A stretch of DNA of 64,000 nucleotides from Massilia litorea (GTDB lineage Bacteria > Pseudomonadota > Gammaproteobacteria > Burkholderiales > Burkholderiaceae_D): NCBI RefSeq assembly GCF_015101885.1, contig NZ_CP062941.1, positions 3,100,001-3,164,000 of the forward strand. Direction: 5' to 3'. This document shows positions 47,187-56,884 of the stretch, one piece after another. The translations under genes were made by a program, and so were the position numbers. The notes beneath the pieces are model-generated. The model searched no databases, was not told the origin of the DNA, and was given only the letters and a program-made list of their open reading frames with translations. Each line of letters opens with the position of its first letter. The stretch's first letter is position 1.

Positions 47187-48100
47187 ACCTGCAACCAATC
47201 CTGGGGAATTTTGCGCTTATTCTGTTCGTACTCATGGTGGTCACGGGCGTCGTCTGGTTCCTGGACGTCTTCGTCCTGGCCAGGCAACGCCGGGCCGCCG
47301 CGGACGCCGCGCTGGCCGAATACGATGCCCGCACGGCCAAGCTGATTGCGGACGGCATCAAGGTCGACAACAACGGCAACCGCGCGGCAATCGAGGCGGC
47401 GCACCTGCGCCAGCCGACCTGGGTCGAGTACTCGGGCAGCTTTTTTCCGGTGATCGCGCTGGTGTTCTTCCTGCGTTCCTTCCTGTGGGAACCGTTCAAG
47501 ATCCCGTCGAGCTCGATGGTGCCGACCCTGCTGGTCGGCGACCTGATCCTCGTGAACAAGTACACCTACGGCATTCGTCTGCCGATCGTCAACAAGAAGA
47601 TCATCGAGATCAACGATCCGCAGCGCGGCGACGTCATGGTCTTCAAGTATCCGAAGGACATGAGCCAGGACTACATCAAGCGCGTCATCGGTGTGCCGGG
47701 CGACAAGATCACCTACGAAAACAAGCGCCTGACCGTGAACGGCGTGCCGGTGCAGTACACCCCGCTCGACGAATACCTGGACGACGAACGGCCGGTCTAC
47801 CACAAGCAGTTCGTGGAAAAACTGCCGGGCATGGAACACCGCATCCTGAACACGGATCCGGCACGCTCCTTCAACCTCGACGGCGTGGAGAACTTCCCGC
47901 ACCGCGACGCCTGCGACTATTCGTATGATAAATTTACCTGTACCGTACCGGCAGGCAACTACTTCATGATGGGCGACAACCGCGACAACAGCGCGGACAG
48001 CCGCTACTGGGGTTTCGTCCCGGACAAGAATATCGTCGGCAAGGCCTTCCTGGTCTGGATGAACTTCGGCGATCCGAAGCGCATCGGCGCGATCAAGTAA
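47183..48100 (+). CDS. lepB: signal peptidase I
   Basis: An inner-membrane protease that removes export signals. The 305-residue protein has an N-terminal membrane helix (residues 9-32), a second near 87-98, and the catalytic serine Ser111 in [13 protein letters not shown]. The general-base lysine is in [14 protein letters not shown], and box E is [17 protein letters not shown]. The ATG overlaps the lepA stop. Confidence 0.96.
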   Translation: MNLQPILGNFALILFVLMVVTGVVWFLDVFVLARQRRAAADAALAEYDARTAKLIADGIKVDNNGNRAAIEAAHLRQPTWVEYSGSFFPVIALVFFLRSFLWEPFKIPSSSMVPTLLVGDLILVNKYTYGIRLPIVNKKIIEINDPQRGDVMVFKYPKDMSQDYIKRVIGVPGDKITYENKRLTVNGVPVQYTPLDEYLDDERPVYHKQFVEKLPGMEHRILNTDPARSFNLDGVENFPHRDACDYSYDKFTCTVPAGNYFMMGDNRDNSADSRYWGFVPDKNIVGKAFLVWMNFGDPKRIGAIK

Positions 48101-48136
48101 CAGGAAAGAGGCCGGGTTCGGCCTCGCCAAGGAGTC

Positions 48137-48544
48137 ATGATGCAGGACCGCAAACCCGTAAGCTCGACGAAGCAGCAGGGCATCTCGCTCACCGGCCTGA
48201 TCCTGGTGTTGATGGTGCTGGGCGTGTTCGCCCTGCTGGCGATCAAGGTCGTTCCGTCCTATCTCGAGTTCCGCGCCGTTCGCGACGGCATCGCGCGCGC
48301 CAAGGCGGCCGGCGGCAGCGTTTCCGAGATGCGGCAAGCCTTCGATAAGTCGGCTGAAATCAATAATATCGATGCGATCCGCGGCCGCGACCTCGTCATC
48401 GGCAACGAAGGCGGCAGCCCGCAGATCAGCTTCGCCTACGAAAAACGCATTCCCCTGACCGCGCGCGCCACCCTCGTCATCGATTACGATGGCACGACCG
48501 ACCCGAGCGGCGTCGTGGCGGCGAAAGAGGGCGGCTCGAACTGA
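48137..48544 (+). CDS. DUF4845 membrane-anchored protein
   Basis: A 135-residue protein with one N-terminal membrane helix ([22 protein letters not shown]) preceded by a QQG motif that resembles a type IV pilin-like entry, then a soluble domain [18 protein letters not shown] typical of DUF4845. Genes of this family commonly sit between lepB and rnc in betaproteobacteria, as here. The function is unknown. The start is ATG at 48137, or the next codon, ATG 48140. Confidence 0.85.
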   Translation: MMQDRKPVSSTKQQGISLTGLILVLMVLGVFALLAIKVVPSYLEFRAVRDGIARAKAAGGSVSEMRQAFDKSAEINNIDAIRGRDLVIGNEGGSPQISFAYEKRIPLTARATLVIDYDGTTDPSGVVAAKEGGSN

Positions 48545-48701
48545 TCCGCCATCCGGCCGCGCCGCTTCGACGCGTGCCGGGCAGGGAACCCGCCGCTGCC
48601 CGTCTTGGAGCGGGGGAACCCTCATGGCGCGCGCCGCCCGGCGCCGCCCAACCGAGCAGGAAGCGCCGCCTTCGCTGCGGCCGTACTACAATACATCGAC
48701 A

Positions 48702-49502
48702 ATGAATCTTCAGTTATTGCAAACACGCTTGGCTTATACGTTCCGGGATGCTGGCCTCTTGCAGCAGGCCCTGACACATCGTAGCCATAGCAGCCTGCAT
48801 AACGAACGCCTCGAATTCCTGGGCGACTCGATCCTGAACTGCGTCGTGGCCTCGATCCTGTACGAACGCTTCAGCCACCTCGACGAGGGCGACCTGTCGC
48901 GCCTGCGCGCCAATCTCGTCAAGCAGCAGTCGCTCTTCGAAATCGCGACCAGGCTCGAACTGTCGCAATTCCTGCGCCTGGGCGAAGGCGAGCTGAAATC
49001 GGGCGGCTTCCGCCGTCCCTCGATCCTGGCCGACACGCTCGAGGCCCTGCTCGGCGCCATCTTCCTCGACGCCGGTTTCGATGCCGCGCGCGACGTCATC
49101 CGTGCTTTCTACATTCCCTTGCTCGACACGGTCGACCCGCGCACCCTCGGCAAGGATGCCAAGACGCTGCTGCAGGAATTCCTGCAAAGCCGCAAGATTT
49201 CCTTGCCTACCTATAACGTGATCGCCACCCATGGCGCCGCCCACAGCCAGGAATTCGAAATCGAATGCCTGGTCCCGAAACTCGGCATCCAGGTCTTCGG
49301 CCGCGGCGGCAGCCGCCGCGCCGGCGAACAGGCCGCCGCGCGCCTGGCGCTGGAAACAGCCGAACAGGCGCTGCGCAAGACCCCGGCCGCCGGCCGCAAG
49401 GCCAAGCCGCGCGCCGCCCAGCTCAAGCTGGCCGGCATCGCCACCATCCAGGGCGACGAGGCCGCAGACGCGCCACTCGCCGTTCCGACCAAACAGGCAT
49501 GA
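48702..49502 (+). CDS. rnc: ribonuclease III
   Basis: An endonuclease for double-stranded RNA, acting on rRNA precursors and regulatory RNAs. The 266-residue protein has the signature [13 protein letters not shown], the second metal site region [17 protein letters not shown], and a C-terminal dsRNA-binding domain ([21 protein letters not shown] to [19 protein letters not shown]). About 40 further residues of Ala/Lys-rich tail follow. The ATG at 48702 was chosen because upstream frame is unlike the family. It overlaps era by four bases. Confidence 0.96.
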   Translation: MNLQLLQTRLAYTFRDAGLLQQALTHRSHSSLHNERLEFLGDSILNCVVASILYERFSHLDEGDLSRLRANLVKQQSLFEIATRLELSQFLRLGEGELKSGGFRRPSILADTLEALLGAIFLDAGFDAARDVIRAFYIPLLDTVDPRTLGKDAKTLLQEFLQSRKISLPTYNVIATHGAAHSQEFEIECLVPKLGIQVFGRGGSRRAGEQAAARLALETAEQALRKTPAAGRKAKPRAAQLKLAGIATIQGDEAADAPLAVPTKQA

Positions 49503-50530
49503 AGAAGCTCAGTATGAATACCGAAGACCACACCCCCGACAACACGCCCGGCCAGGACCTTCCCCAGAACGACGCGGGTGAAGAGCAGGGCGCCGACCTG
49601 AACGCCTTCTTTGCCGACCGCAAGGACGCCAGCGGCGGCGCCTCGCCGCAAGGTTTCCGCTGCGGCTACATCGCCATCGTCGGCCGCCCGAACGTGGGCA
49701 AGTCGACGCTGATGAACCAGTTGATCGGCGCCAAGGTGTCGATCACCTCGCGCAAGGCGCAGACCACGCGCCACCGCATCACCGGCATCCAGACCCATGA
49801 CGACGCCCAGTTTATCTATGTCGATACGCCCGGCTTCCAGACCCGTCATGCGAATGCACTGAACAAAACGCTCAATAAAACTGTCTCGAACACGCTGACC
49901 GCCTCGGACGTCGTCCTGTTCGTGATCGAGGCCGGCAGCTTCGGCCCGGCTGACCAGCAAGTGCTGGACCTGCTGCCGAAGAACGTGCCCGTGATCCTGG
50001 TCATCAACAAGTCGGACCACATGAAGGACAAGGCGACCCTGATGCCCTTCGCGCAGAAGGTGGCGTCCCTGCGCGACTTCACGGCCATCGTGCCGGTGTC
50101 GGCCAAGTTGCGCTTCCAGATCGATTCGCTCGAACGCGAGATCCGCAGCCACCTGCCGGAAAATCCGCCCGTGTTCGGACCGGACGACATCACCGACCGC
50201 AGCGAGAAATTCCTTGCGGCCGAGATCGTGCGCGAGAAAGTGTTCCGCCTGCTGGGCGACGAGCTGCCTTACACGAGCACGGTGATCATCGAGCAATTCC
50301 TGCAGGAAGGGAATCTGCGCCGCATCTTCGCCGCCATCCTGGTCGAGCGCGATACCCACAAATCGATGATCATCGGTAACAAGGGTGCGCGCCTGAAGGA
50401 AATCTCGACCCAGTCGCGCCTCGACATGGAAAAGCTGTTCGGCGGCCCCGTGTACCTGGAGATCTGGGTCAAGGTCAAGTCCGGCTGGGCCGACAACGAA
50501 GCGGGCCTGCGCGCCTACGGCTACGAGTAA
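49499..50530 (+). CDS. era: GTPase Era with N-terminal extension
   Basis: A GTPase required for 16S rRNA maturation and 30S assembly. G motifs are clear: [19 protein letters not shown] and NKSDHM. The C-terminal KH domain binds the 3' end of 16S rRNA ([14 protein letters not shown]). From the ATG at 49499 the product has 343 residues, about 40 more than E. coli Era. The excess is an acidic, probably disordered N-terminal arm (about residues 1-48). ATG 49514 is a second possible start inside that arm. Confidence 0.94.
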   Translation: MKKLSMNTEDHTPDNTPGQDLPQNDAGEEQGADLNAFFADRKDASGGASPQGFRCGYIAIVGRPNVGKSTLMNQLIGAKVSITSRKAQTTRHRITGIQTHDDAQFIYVDTPGFQTRHANALNKTLNKTVSNTLTASDVVLFVIEAGSFGPADQQVLDLLPKNVPVILVINKSDHMKDKATLMPFAQKVASLRDFTAIVPVSAKLRFQIDSLEREIRSHLPENPPVFGPDDITDRSEKFLAAEIVREKVFRLLGDELPYTSTVIIEQFLQEGNLRRIFAAILVERDTHKSMIIGNKGARLKEISTQSRLDMEKLFGGPVYLEIWVKVKSGWADNEAGLRAYGYE

Positions 50531-50555
50531 GCCCCCGGAGGACTTCCCCCAACGC

Positions 50556-51356
50556 ATGACGAGCCTCGACACTCCTCTCGATCCCGACAAGACGGCGGCC
50601 GAGGGCTCCGCGCCCGTGCCTCGGCGCAGCCGCGCGCCCCTCAGCCAGGTCCGTGTCAACGGCCAGCCTGCGTTCGTGCTGCACAGCTATCCCTACAAGG
50701 AAACGAGCCTCATCGTCGACCTGTTTACGCGCGACCACGGGCGCATTGCCGTCGTGGCGAAGGGCGCGAAGCGGCCGCTCTCCAAACTGCGCGGGGTGCT
50801 GCAGACTTTCCAGCCCTTGTCGGTGTCCTGGAGCGGCAAGTCCGAGCTGCGTACCCTGATCGACGCCGAATGGGTCGGCGGCATGCTGCCCATCGAACGC
50901 ACGGCCTTGCTGTGCGGCTTCTACCTGAACGAATTGCTGGTGAAATTGCTGGCGCGCGATGATCCGCACCGGGCGCTGTTCGACCACTACATTTCGACGC
51001 TGAACGAGCTGGCGCACGGCGAACCGGCACAAATTGCCTTGCGAAAGTTCGAACGGGCCTTACTTAAGGAAACAGGCGTCGCCGCCGACCTGAAACGCTC
51101 GACGACGACGCGCGAGACGGTCGACGCCGCGCTCGATTACGTGGTCGATCCCGAGCGTGGCGCCCGCGAAGCGCGCGTGTCCGATGTCTGGCCGGTTGTT
51201 TCCGGCAAGACCCTGCTCGACATGGAGCGCGAGGATTACGCCGATCCGGCGACGCAGGCGCAGAGCAAGCAATTGATGCGCTTCCTGCTGGCGCACCACC
51301 TGGGCGGGGTGCCCTTGAATACGCGGCAGATTTTGATCGATTTGATGCAGTTATAA
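50556..51356 (+). CDS. recO: DNA repair protein RecO
   Basis: A mediator that loads RecA at gaps together with RecR. The 266-residue protein has the N-terminal OB-fold block ([39 protein letters not shown]) and the helical C-terminal part with [17 protein letters not shown]. About 30 residues of extra polar sequence precede the OB fold. It sits in the usual place after era. The GGAGG box at 50537 is somewhat far from the ATG. Confidence 0.94.
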   Translation: MTSLDTPLDPDKTAAEGSAPVPRRSRAPLSQVRVNGQPAFVLHSYPYKETSLIVDLFTRDHGRIAVVAKGAKRPLSKLRGVLQTFQPLSVSWSGKSELRTLIDAEWVGGMLPIERTALLCGFYLNELLVKLLARDDPHRALFDHYISTLNELAHGEPAQIALRKFERALLKETGVAADLKRSTTTRETVDAALDYVVDPERGAREARVSDVWPVVSGKTLLDMEREDYADPATQAQSKQLMRFLLAHHLGGVPLNTRQILIDLMQL

Positions 51357-51369
51357 AACCTAAACAACC

Positions 51370-52140
51370 ATGAGCTTCCTGCAACCCGTCGGCCCGGTCA
51401 TCGACCTGGGCGTCAACATCGACCACATCGCCACCGTGCGCAACGCGCGCGGCACCGTTTACCCGGACCCGTTGCGCGCCGCCTTATTGGCCGAGCAGGC
51501 CGGCGCCGACCTGATCACGCTGCACCTGCGCGAAGACCGGCGCCACATCAAGGACGCCGACGTGCTGGCGATGCGCCCGCAGCTGGCCACCCGCATGAAC
51601 CTGGAAGCGGCCGTCACGCAGGAGATGATCGACTTCGCCTGCCAGGTGCGTCCGCAGGACGTCTGCCTGGTGCCGGAGCGGCGCGAGGAAGTCACGACCG
51701 AAGGCGGCCTCGACGTCATCCGCTATTTCAAGGAAGTCGAGACGGCGGTAAAGCAGCTGAAAGGCGAGGGCATCCGCGTCTCGCTTTTCATCGATGCCGA
51801 CGAACAGCAGATCGAAGCCGCGGCCCGCACCGGCGCCACCGTGATCGAGCTGCACACCGGGCGCTATGCCGAGGCGGAAGCTTCCGAGGCGCTGCACGAA
51901 CTGGAGCGCATCAAGGCCGGCGTGGCAGCCGGCGTGAAGCACAGCCTGGTCGTGAACGCCGGCCACGGCCTGCACTACACCAACGTGCAGCCGGTCGCCG
52001 CGATCCGCGACATCGCCGAACTGAACATCGGCCACGCGATCGTGGCCCACGCCTTGTTCGCCGGCTGGGAAAACGCCGTGCGCGAAATGAAGGCGATCAT
52101 GGTTGCCGCGCGCTTGGGCGTGACGCTGGGGGCACAGTGA
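51370..52140 (+). CDS. pdxJ: pyridoxine 5'-phosphate synthase
   Basis: The last enzyme of the DXP-dependent vitamin B6 route, condensing 1-deoxyxylulose 5-phosphate with 3-amino-2-oxopropyl phosphate. The 256-residue protein shows [48 protein letters not shown] and [11 protein letters not shown], all family hallmarks. It is between recO and acpS as in E. coli. Confidence 0.97.
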   Translation: MSFLQPVGPVIDLGVNIDHIATVRNARGTVYPDPLRAALLAEQAGADLITLHLREDRRHIKDADVLAMRPQLATRMNLEAAVTQEMIDFACQVRPQDVCLVPERREEVTTEGGLDVIRYFKEVETAVKQLKGEGIRVSLFIDADEQQIEAAARTGATVIELHTGRYAEAEASEALHELERIKAGVAAGVKHSLVVNAGHGLHYTNVQPVAAIRDIAELNIGHAIVAHALFAGWENAVREMKAIMVAARLGVTLGAQ

Positions 52141-52153
52141 GCGAGGGGTTGAC

Positions 52154-52570
52154 ATGATTTATGGCATCGGCACCGACATCGTCCAGATCTCGCGTGTCGA
52201 GGCCGCGCTCGCGCGCAGTGGCCCACGTTTCGCGGAAAAGATCCTCGGGCCCCAGGAGCTCGAGAAATACCATGCGCGGCGCGCGCGCAGCGAAGTACGC
52301 GGCCTGCGTTTCCTGGCCACGCGCTTTTCGGCCAAGGAAGCGTTCTCGAAGGCGATCGGCCTGGGCATGCGCATGCCCATGACCTGGCGCTCGGCGCAAA
52401 TGCTCAACGCCCCGAGCGGCAAGCCGATGATCGTCTGCAGCGGCGCACTCGAGGAATTCATGCGCGAGCACCGCCTGAGCGCGCAGGTAACGATCAGCGA
52501 CGAGGCTGATTACGGTGTTGCCTTCGTGATCGTAACGCAGGACGCCGCGCCATCGTCATCAGATAAGTGA
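52154..52570 (+). CDS. acpS: holo-ACP synthase
   Basis: It transfers 4'-phosphopantetheine from CoA to apo-ACP, the product of acpP upstream in this window. The 138-residue protein has [16 protein letters not shown] (metal-binding Asp) and [17 protein letters not shown] (the W/F-x-x-K-E-A motif). The start is 13 bases after pdxJ with a GAGGGG ribosome site. Confidence 0.96.
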   Translation: MIYGIGTDIVQISRVEAALARSGPRFAEKILGPQELEKYHARRARSEVRGLRFLATRFSAKEAFSKAIGLGMRMPMTWRSAQMLNAPSGKPMIVCSGALEEFMREHRLSAQVTISDEADYGVAFVIVTQDAAPSSSDK

Positions 52571-52577
52571 TACGCCA

Positions 52578-54677
52578 GTGACCCAGGAAGTGGATTCGAA
52601 CGAGTTGCCGGAGGACCCGGCGCCAGACAACAAGCCTGCCCATGCGGTGGCGGAAGCGCCGATCGCCTATGCGGCCGCGGGCGGGGCCGCCATGCCTGCG
52701 CCGCATCCCGTCGAGGGCAAGCCCGCGAGAGGCAAGCGAGCCGAGGGCTCCGCCCCGCGCGCCCGTCCCGACGCCTGGCAGGTAATGAAGGAAGAGCTGA
52801 CGGCGACCCTCAAGGGCGACGCCCTTGACCCCGTGCAGCCCAGCCTGTCGGCGCGCGAGCAGGTGCTGGCGACCGTTGCCAAGCTGCCCGGCCTGCCTGG
52901 TGTCTACCGCTATTTCGACGCCAACCAGAACGTGCTCTACGTCGGCAAGGCCCGCAACCTGAAGAACCGCGTGTCGAGCTATTTCCAGAAGAACCTGTCG
53001 AGCCCGCGCATCGCGATGATGGTGTCCCAGATCGCCCATCTGGAAACGACGGTCACGCACAGCGAAGCCGAAGCCCTGATCCTGGAAAACAACCTGATCA
53101 AGGCTTTGAAGCCGCGCTACAACATCCTGTTCCGCGACGACAAGTCCTATCCCTATTTGAAGATCACGGGCGGCGATTTCCCGCGCATGGCGTATTACCG
53201 CGGCGCCCTGGACAAGAAGAACCAGTATTTCGGCCCTTTCCCAAGCGCTTGGGCGGTCAAGGAATCCATGCAGATCCTGCAGAAGGTGTTCATGCTGCGC
53301 ACCTGCGAGGACAGCGTGTTCGCCAACCGCACGCGTCCCTGCCTGCTGCACCAGATCGGCCGCTGCAGCGGGCCCTGCGTCAACCTCATCGACAAGGAAG
53401 CCTACAAGGTAGATGTCGAGAACGCCGCGAAGTTCCTGCGCGGGCGCCAGACCGAGGTCATGGAAGACCTGCAGGGCAAAATGCACGGCTTCGCCGAAAA
53501 ACTGATGTTCGAGCAGGCGGCCGGCGTGCGCAACCAGATCCAGTCGCTTTCGCGCGTGCTGCACCAGCAGAGCATGGAAACGACGGGGGACGCCGACGTC
53601 GACGTCATCGCCGTGGTGGTGCAGGGTGGGCGCGCCTGCGTCAATCTCGCCATGGTGCGCGGCGGACGCCACCTGGGCGACCGCGCCTATTTCCCGACCC
53701 AGGTCGGCGAGGCGATCGCCGAGCTGTCGATCGAATGCGAAGTACTGGCCGCCTTCCTGGTCCAGCACTACACGGACAAATTCATCCCGGGCACCCTGAT
53801 CCTGAACATCGAGTTCGACCAGCCGGAACTGATGGTGGCGCTGATCGAGCAGTGTGGTCACCGCATCAACCTGATTTTCCAGCCGCAGGGCCAGCGCCGC
53901 CAGTGGCTTGAGCTTGCTCAAAAGGGCGCCGAGATCTCGCTGGCCCGCCTGCTGTCTGAACAAGGGTCGCAACAGTCGCGCACGCGCGCACTGGCCGAGG
54001 CCTTGTCGCTGGACGCGACCGATCTCGACACCTTGCGCATCGAATGCTTCGACATCAGCCACACGGCAGGGGAGGCGACCCAGGCATCCTGCGTGGTGTT
54101 CCACCACCACGCGATGCAGAACGGCGAATACCGGCGCTACAACATCAACGGCATCACGCCGGGCGACGACTATGCGGCAATGCGGCAGGTGCTGATGCGC
54201 CGCTACGAAAAAGTGGCGAGCGGCGACGGCGTGATGCCCGACGTCGTGCTGGTCGACGGCGGCAAGGGCCAGGTCGAGATGGCGCGCCAGGTATTGTCCG
54301 AGCTGGGCCTGGACATCGGCCTGATCGTCGGCGTGGCGAAGGGAGAAGGCCGGCGGGTCGGCCTGGAAACGCTGATCTTCGCCGACGGCCGCGCACCCCA
54401 GGAGCTGGGCAAGGAGTCGGCCGCCCTGATGCTGGTCGCCCTGATCCGCGACGAGGCGCACCGTTTCGCCATTACCGGCATGCGCGCCAAGCGTGCCAAG
54501 ACGCGCCAGGCTTCGCGTCTCGAGGAAATCGAAGGCATCGGCGCCAAGCGCCGCCAGCGCCTGCTGGCCCGCTTCGGCGGCCTGCGCGGCGTGGTCGACG
54601 CCAGCGTCGAAGACCTGTGCCAGGTCGAGGGCATCTCGACCGCGCTGGCGGAAGAGATTTATCGGCAGTTGCATTGA
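52578..54677 (+). CDS. uvrC: excinuclease ABC subunit C with N-terminal extension
   Basis: The nuclease that makes both incisions in nucleotide excision repair. The domains are GIY-YIG ([31 protein letters not shown], beginning near residue 105), UVR ([16 protein letters not shown]), the RNase H-like half ([24 protein letters not shown]) and tandem helix-hairpin-helix ([19 protein letters not shown]). The frame from GTG 52578 has about 95 residues before the GIY-YIG core, Ala/Pro-rich and unlike UvrC; a start at ATG 52785 would give a more usual length. Confidence 0.94.
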   Translation: MTQEVDSNELPEDPAPDNKPAHAVAEAPIAYAAAGGAAMPAPHPVEGKPARGKRAEGSAPRARPDAWQVMKEELTATLKGDALDPVQPSLSAREQVLATVAKLPGLPGVYRYFDANQNVLYVGKARNLKNRVSSYFQKNLSSPRIAMMVSQIAHLETTVTHSEAEALILENNLIKALKPRYNILFRDDKSYPYLKITGGDFPRMAYYRGALDKKNQYFGPFPSAWAVKESMQILQKVFMLRTCEDSVFANRTRPCLLHQIGRCSGPCVNLIDKEAYKVDVENAAKFLRGRQTEVMEDLQGKMHGFAEKLMFEQAAGVRNQIQSLSRVLHQQSMETTGDADVDVIAVVVQGGRACVNLAMVRGGRHLGDRAYFPTQVGEAIAELSIECEVLAAFLVQHYTDKFIPGTLILNIEFDQPELMVALIEQCGHRINLIFQPQGQRRQWLELAQKGAEISLARLLSEQGSQQSRTRALAEALSLDATDLDTLRIECFDISHTAGEATQASCVVFHHHAMQNGEYRRYNINGITPGDDYAAMRQVLMRRYEKVASGDGVMPDVVLVDGGKGQVEMARQVLSELGLDIGLIVGVAKGEGRRVGLETLIFADGRAPQELGKESAALMLVALIRDEAHRFAITGMRAKRAKTRQASRLEEIEGIGAKRRQRLLARFGGLRGVVDASVEDLCQVEGISTALAEEIYRQLH

Positions 54678-54740
54678 AGGCTCATGCCCTTCGCGCTTGC
54701 ATCGGGCGGAGGTCATCGCCAACTCTGTGCCGACGCTGCA

Positions 54741-54768
54741 AACGCGTGGAGTCAGGACTCCACGCGTT
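54741..54768. repeat. short perfect palindrome between uvrC and pgsA (possible third repeat copy)
   Basis: AACGCGTGGAGT (54741-54752) and its exact reverse complement (54757-54768) are separated by CAGG. The flank TACGGTGC on the right matches the flank of repeat copy A. It could be a reduced relative of the elements at 27023 and 45027. It may also form a hairpin at the end of the uvrC transcript, though no T-tail follows. Confidence 0.6.
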
Positions 54769-54890
54769 ACGGTGCCTGCATCCCGCCACCGCATCTCCTC
54801 GCCCCTGCCGAGCTCAACTGGTTTAAAAAGCAATACCCATGTAGACTAGCGGCGCACGCATTTTTCAACGGTAAGCCAGATCACGCCCTT

Positions 54891-55469
54891 ATGCCTTTCA
54901 ACATCCCGATTCTCCTGACCTGGTTACGTGTAGCACTCATTCCCCTCGTTGTCGGCGTCTACTACCTCCCCACGCACTGGCTGCCGGTCGCCGACCGCAA
55001 CCTGGCTGCCACCCTGGTCTTCATCGTGGCCGCGATCACCGACTGGTTCGACGGCTTCCTGGCGCGCCGCTGGAACGAAACCTCGGCCTTCGGCGCCTTC
55101 CTCGATCCGGTCGCGGACAAATTGATGGTGGCCGGCGCGCTGCTGGTGCTGGTCCAGCTCGACCGCGTGAACGCGATCATCGCCTTCGTCATCATCGGCC
55201 GCGAAATCACGATCTCGGCCCTGCGCGAATGGATGGCCGAAATCGGCGCCCGCAAGTCCGTCGCCGTGAGTTCGCTGGGGAAGGTGAAGACCGCGGCCCA
55301 GATGGTGGCGATCCCGGCGCTCCTGTTCCACGACACCCTGTTCGGGATCGACGTCCACTTCTGGGGCGAGATCCTGTTATGGGTCGCCGGCGTCCTCACG
55401 GTGTGGTCGATGTTCTACTATCTGCGCAAAGCGTGGCCGGTGATTAAGGAAAAAGGCGGGAATCTGTAA
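54891..55469 (+). CDS. pgsA: CDP-diacylglycerol-glycerol-3-phosphate 3-phosphatidyltransferase
   Basis: An inner-membrane enzyme making phosphatidylglycerophosphate. The 192-residue protein has the CDP-alcohol transferase motif D-G-x2-A-R-x8-G-x3-D-x3-D as FDGFLARRWNETSAFGAFLD with DPVADK following, and several membrane helices. ATG at 54891 gives the conserved start (MPFNIPILLTWLR), so the longer frame starting 207 bases upstream is not used. It follows uvrC, as in many proteobacteria. Confidence 0.96.
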   Translation: MPFNIPILLTWLRVALIPLVVGVYYLPTHWLPVADRNLAATLVFIVAAITDWFDGFLARRWNETSAFGAFLDPVADKLMVAGALLVLVQLDRVNAIIAFVIIGREITISALREWMAEIGARKSVAVSSLGKVKTAAQMVAIPALLFHDTLFGIDVHFWGEILLWVAGVLTVWSMFYYLRKAWPVIKEKGGNL

Positions 55470-55488
55470 GATTACTTCTCTGTCATCC

Positions 55489-55516
55489 TTGACGTACGGA
55501 TCAGATCATCTATAAT
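55489..55516 (+). promoter_or_regulatory. strong sigma-70 promoter of the tRNA-Gly/Cys operon
   Basis: TTGACG (55489-55494), 16 bases and a perfect TATAAT (55511-55516). The downstream GCTTGCC is GC-rich as in growth-rate-controlled stable-RNA promoters. The first tRNA-Gly starts 42 bases after the -10 box. Confidence 0.82.
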
Positions 55517-55557
55517 GCTTGCCTGTTGTGACGACATCGCAGCAAACGACAGACAAA

Positions 55558-55633
55558 GCGGGAGTAGCTCAGTTGGTAGAGCGCAACCTTGCCAAGGTTG
55601 AGGTCGAGAGTTCGAGACTCTTCTCCCGCTCCA
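55558..55633 (+). tRNA. tRNA-Gly(GCC), copy 1
   Basis: A 76-base tRNA, acceptor GCGGGAG/CTCCCGC, anticodon arm CAACC/GGTTG around TTGCCAA (anticodon GCC), encoded CCA. Confidence 0.97.
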
Positions 55634-55718
55634 AAGTTTGCAGCAGTCGGCAGTAGCAAGCAGTAAGGGTTGTCTTGGAAATTGCCACTAATTCTGAGAT
55701 AATCGATGTTTCCAGAAT

Positions 55719-55794
55719 GCGGGAGTAGCTCAGTTGGTAGAGCGCAACCTTGCCAAGGTTGAGGTCGAGAGTTCGAGACTCTTCTCCCGCTCCA
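55719..55794 (+). tRNA. tRNA-Gly(GCC), copy 2
   Basis: Identical to the copy at 55558. The spacer before it is 85 bases and unrelated. Confidence 0.97.
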
Positions 55795-55834
55795 CTCCGG
55801 AGCAGCAGTAAGCAGGTAAAGAAACACACTCCAT

Positions 55835-55910
55835 GCGGGAGTAGCTCAGTTGGTAGAGCGCAACCTTGCCAAGGTTGAGGTCGAGAGTTCGAGACTCTTC
55901 TCCCGCTCCA
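55835..55910 (+). tRNA. tRNA-Gly(GCC), copy 3
   Basis: Identical to the other Gly copies, after a 40-base spacer that shares AGCAGTAAGCAG-like fragments with the previous spacer. Confidence 0.97.
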
Positions 55911-55939
55911 AAAAGCGTGTGGTTAGCAGTAACTCCTAA

Positions 55940-56015
55940 GCGGGAGTAGCTCAGTTGGTAGAGCGCAACCTTGCCAAGGTTGAGGTCGAGAGTTCGAGAC
56001 TCTTCTCCCGCTCCA
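55940..56015 (+). tRNA. tRNA-Gly(GCC), copy 4
   Basis: Last identical tRNA-Gly copy, 29 bases after copy 3. Confidence 0.97.
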
Positions 56016-56091
56016 AGAATTCAGAGAAGTCCTTCTTCTCCTGTTGATGCGGCACATAACCCGCCGGCTCAGCAGCAATACCATATCCTCT

Positions 56092-56165
56092 GGCGAGGTA
56101 GCAAAGCGGTTATGCAGCGGCCTGCAAAGCCGTCTAGACGGGTTCGACTCCCGTCCTCGCCTCCA
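56092..56165 (+). tRNA. tRNA-Cys(GCA), rebuilt at an island junction
   Basis: A 74-base tRNA with acceptor GGCGAGG/CCTCGCC, loop CTGCAAA with anticodon GCA, and encoded CCA. Its last 48 bases (56118-56165) recur exactly at 61260-61307. Everything needed for a functional tRNA is present here, so the gene stayed intact after integration. It is the final member of the Gly-Cys operon. Confidence 0.96.
56118..56165 (+). repeat. attL: 48-bp direct repeat inside tRNA-Cys
   Basis: The 3' end of tRNA-Cys from the anticodon stem to CCA is the left copy of an exact 48-bp direct repeat (right copy 61260-61307). An identical tRNA 3' segment at both ends of a foreign-looking segment is the standard mark of integration by a tyrosine recombinase. 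Confidence 0.9.
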
Positions 56166-56297
56166 AATATCAAGGACTTAGCTCGCATTGGGCTGGTTCA
56201 TCAAGCGGTAGCACCTCCCGACGCGGTAGGTGCACCTCCCAGTGAAACGGCCAATTGGCCGTCGTCTTCCGGATGCAGGCTCAGTGAGGGTTGAGTC

Positions 56298-56549
56298 ATG
56301 GCATCCATCAAACAAACTCCATCCGGCGCATTCCAGCTCTGCGTCAAGAACCGGCTCCTTCCGAAAACGCTGTGGGCGACGTTCGACACGCGCGAAGCGG
56401 CCGAACAGTACGGCCTCCAGCTTTAGCGGCTGCTCGGGCAGGGCATTGTGCCCTCGGCGCTGCTCGTGCGCGTCAAGGTTGGGCTGAAGCCAGGCCAGCG
56501 GAAGCCGCCTATTAAGATCGATGAGGATGCGCCTTGCTTGTCTTCGTAG
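56298..56549 (+). pseudogene. remnant of a site-specific integrase (N-terminal end)
   Basis: From ATG 56298 the frame reads MASIKQTPSGAFQLCV, then LLPKTLWATFDTREAAEQYG, the opening typical of tyrosine-type phage integrases (the SAM-like/AP2-type arm-binding region). It hits TAG at codon 43, then continues in the same frame with RLLGQGIVPSALLVRV, which would join on naturally (...QLxxLLxQGIVPxxL), until a second TAG at 56547. The catalytic core with R-H-R-Y residues is missing. It is oriented away from the tRNA junction as expected for an island integrase. Confidence 0.7.
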
Positions 56550-56615
56550 AAGGGCGAGGAGACTTTTCAGGTTCCGGGATTCGTCAACGTCGTACCGACG
56601 GGTGCACGCGGCGCG

Positions 56616-56840
56616 GTGGACACACTCGCGTTTGGGATCGTGGGAATGACCTCAGTGTCGGCGAAAGGTAAGCGTACTTACGAGATCAATATTCGGGGCA
56701 GCGCTCGACCGGTGGTCGTAAGACACTGCCTTGGCGCCGAAGGCGTGAATTTTCGCCTTTACCATCGTATGGGAGATGCTAAACCATATGCGACGTATTA
56801 CTTCGCCCTCGGTTACGACACCGAGCGGGACTGCCGGTGA
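56616..56840 (+). CDS. uncertain small ORF in the island
   Basis: A 74-codon frame starting at GTG, with no obvious ribosome site. The same frame is open back to the second stop of the integrase remnant (56550), so the visible piece might be the surviving end of a larger, decayed gene. The predicted product (for example GKRTYEINIRGSARPVVVRH, YATYYFALGYDTERDC) has a beta-rich look but no domain that I recognise. It could be non-coding. Confidence 0.3.
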   Translation: MDTLAFGIVGMTSVSAKGKRTYEINIRGSARPVVVRHCLGAEGVNFRLYHRMGDAKPYATYYFALGYDTERDCR

Positions 56841-56884
56841 GTTCGTTTAGCACCGAAACAGCGGAATCCATGGCCGGGCGGTGA

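Noticed and set aside
55558..56015. CRISPR-like array (76-base repeats at regular intervals)
   Set aside because: The repeats fold as tRNA-Gly with anticodon GCC and encoded CCA; the spacers are of unequal length and there are no cas genes.
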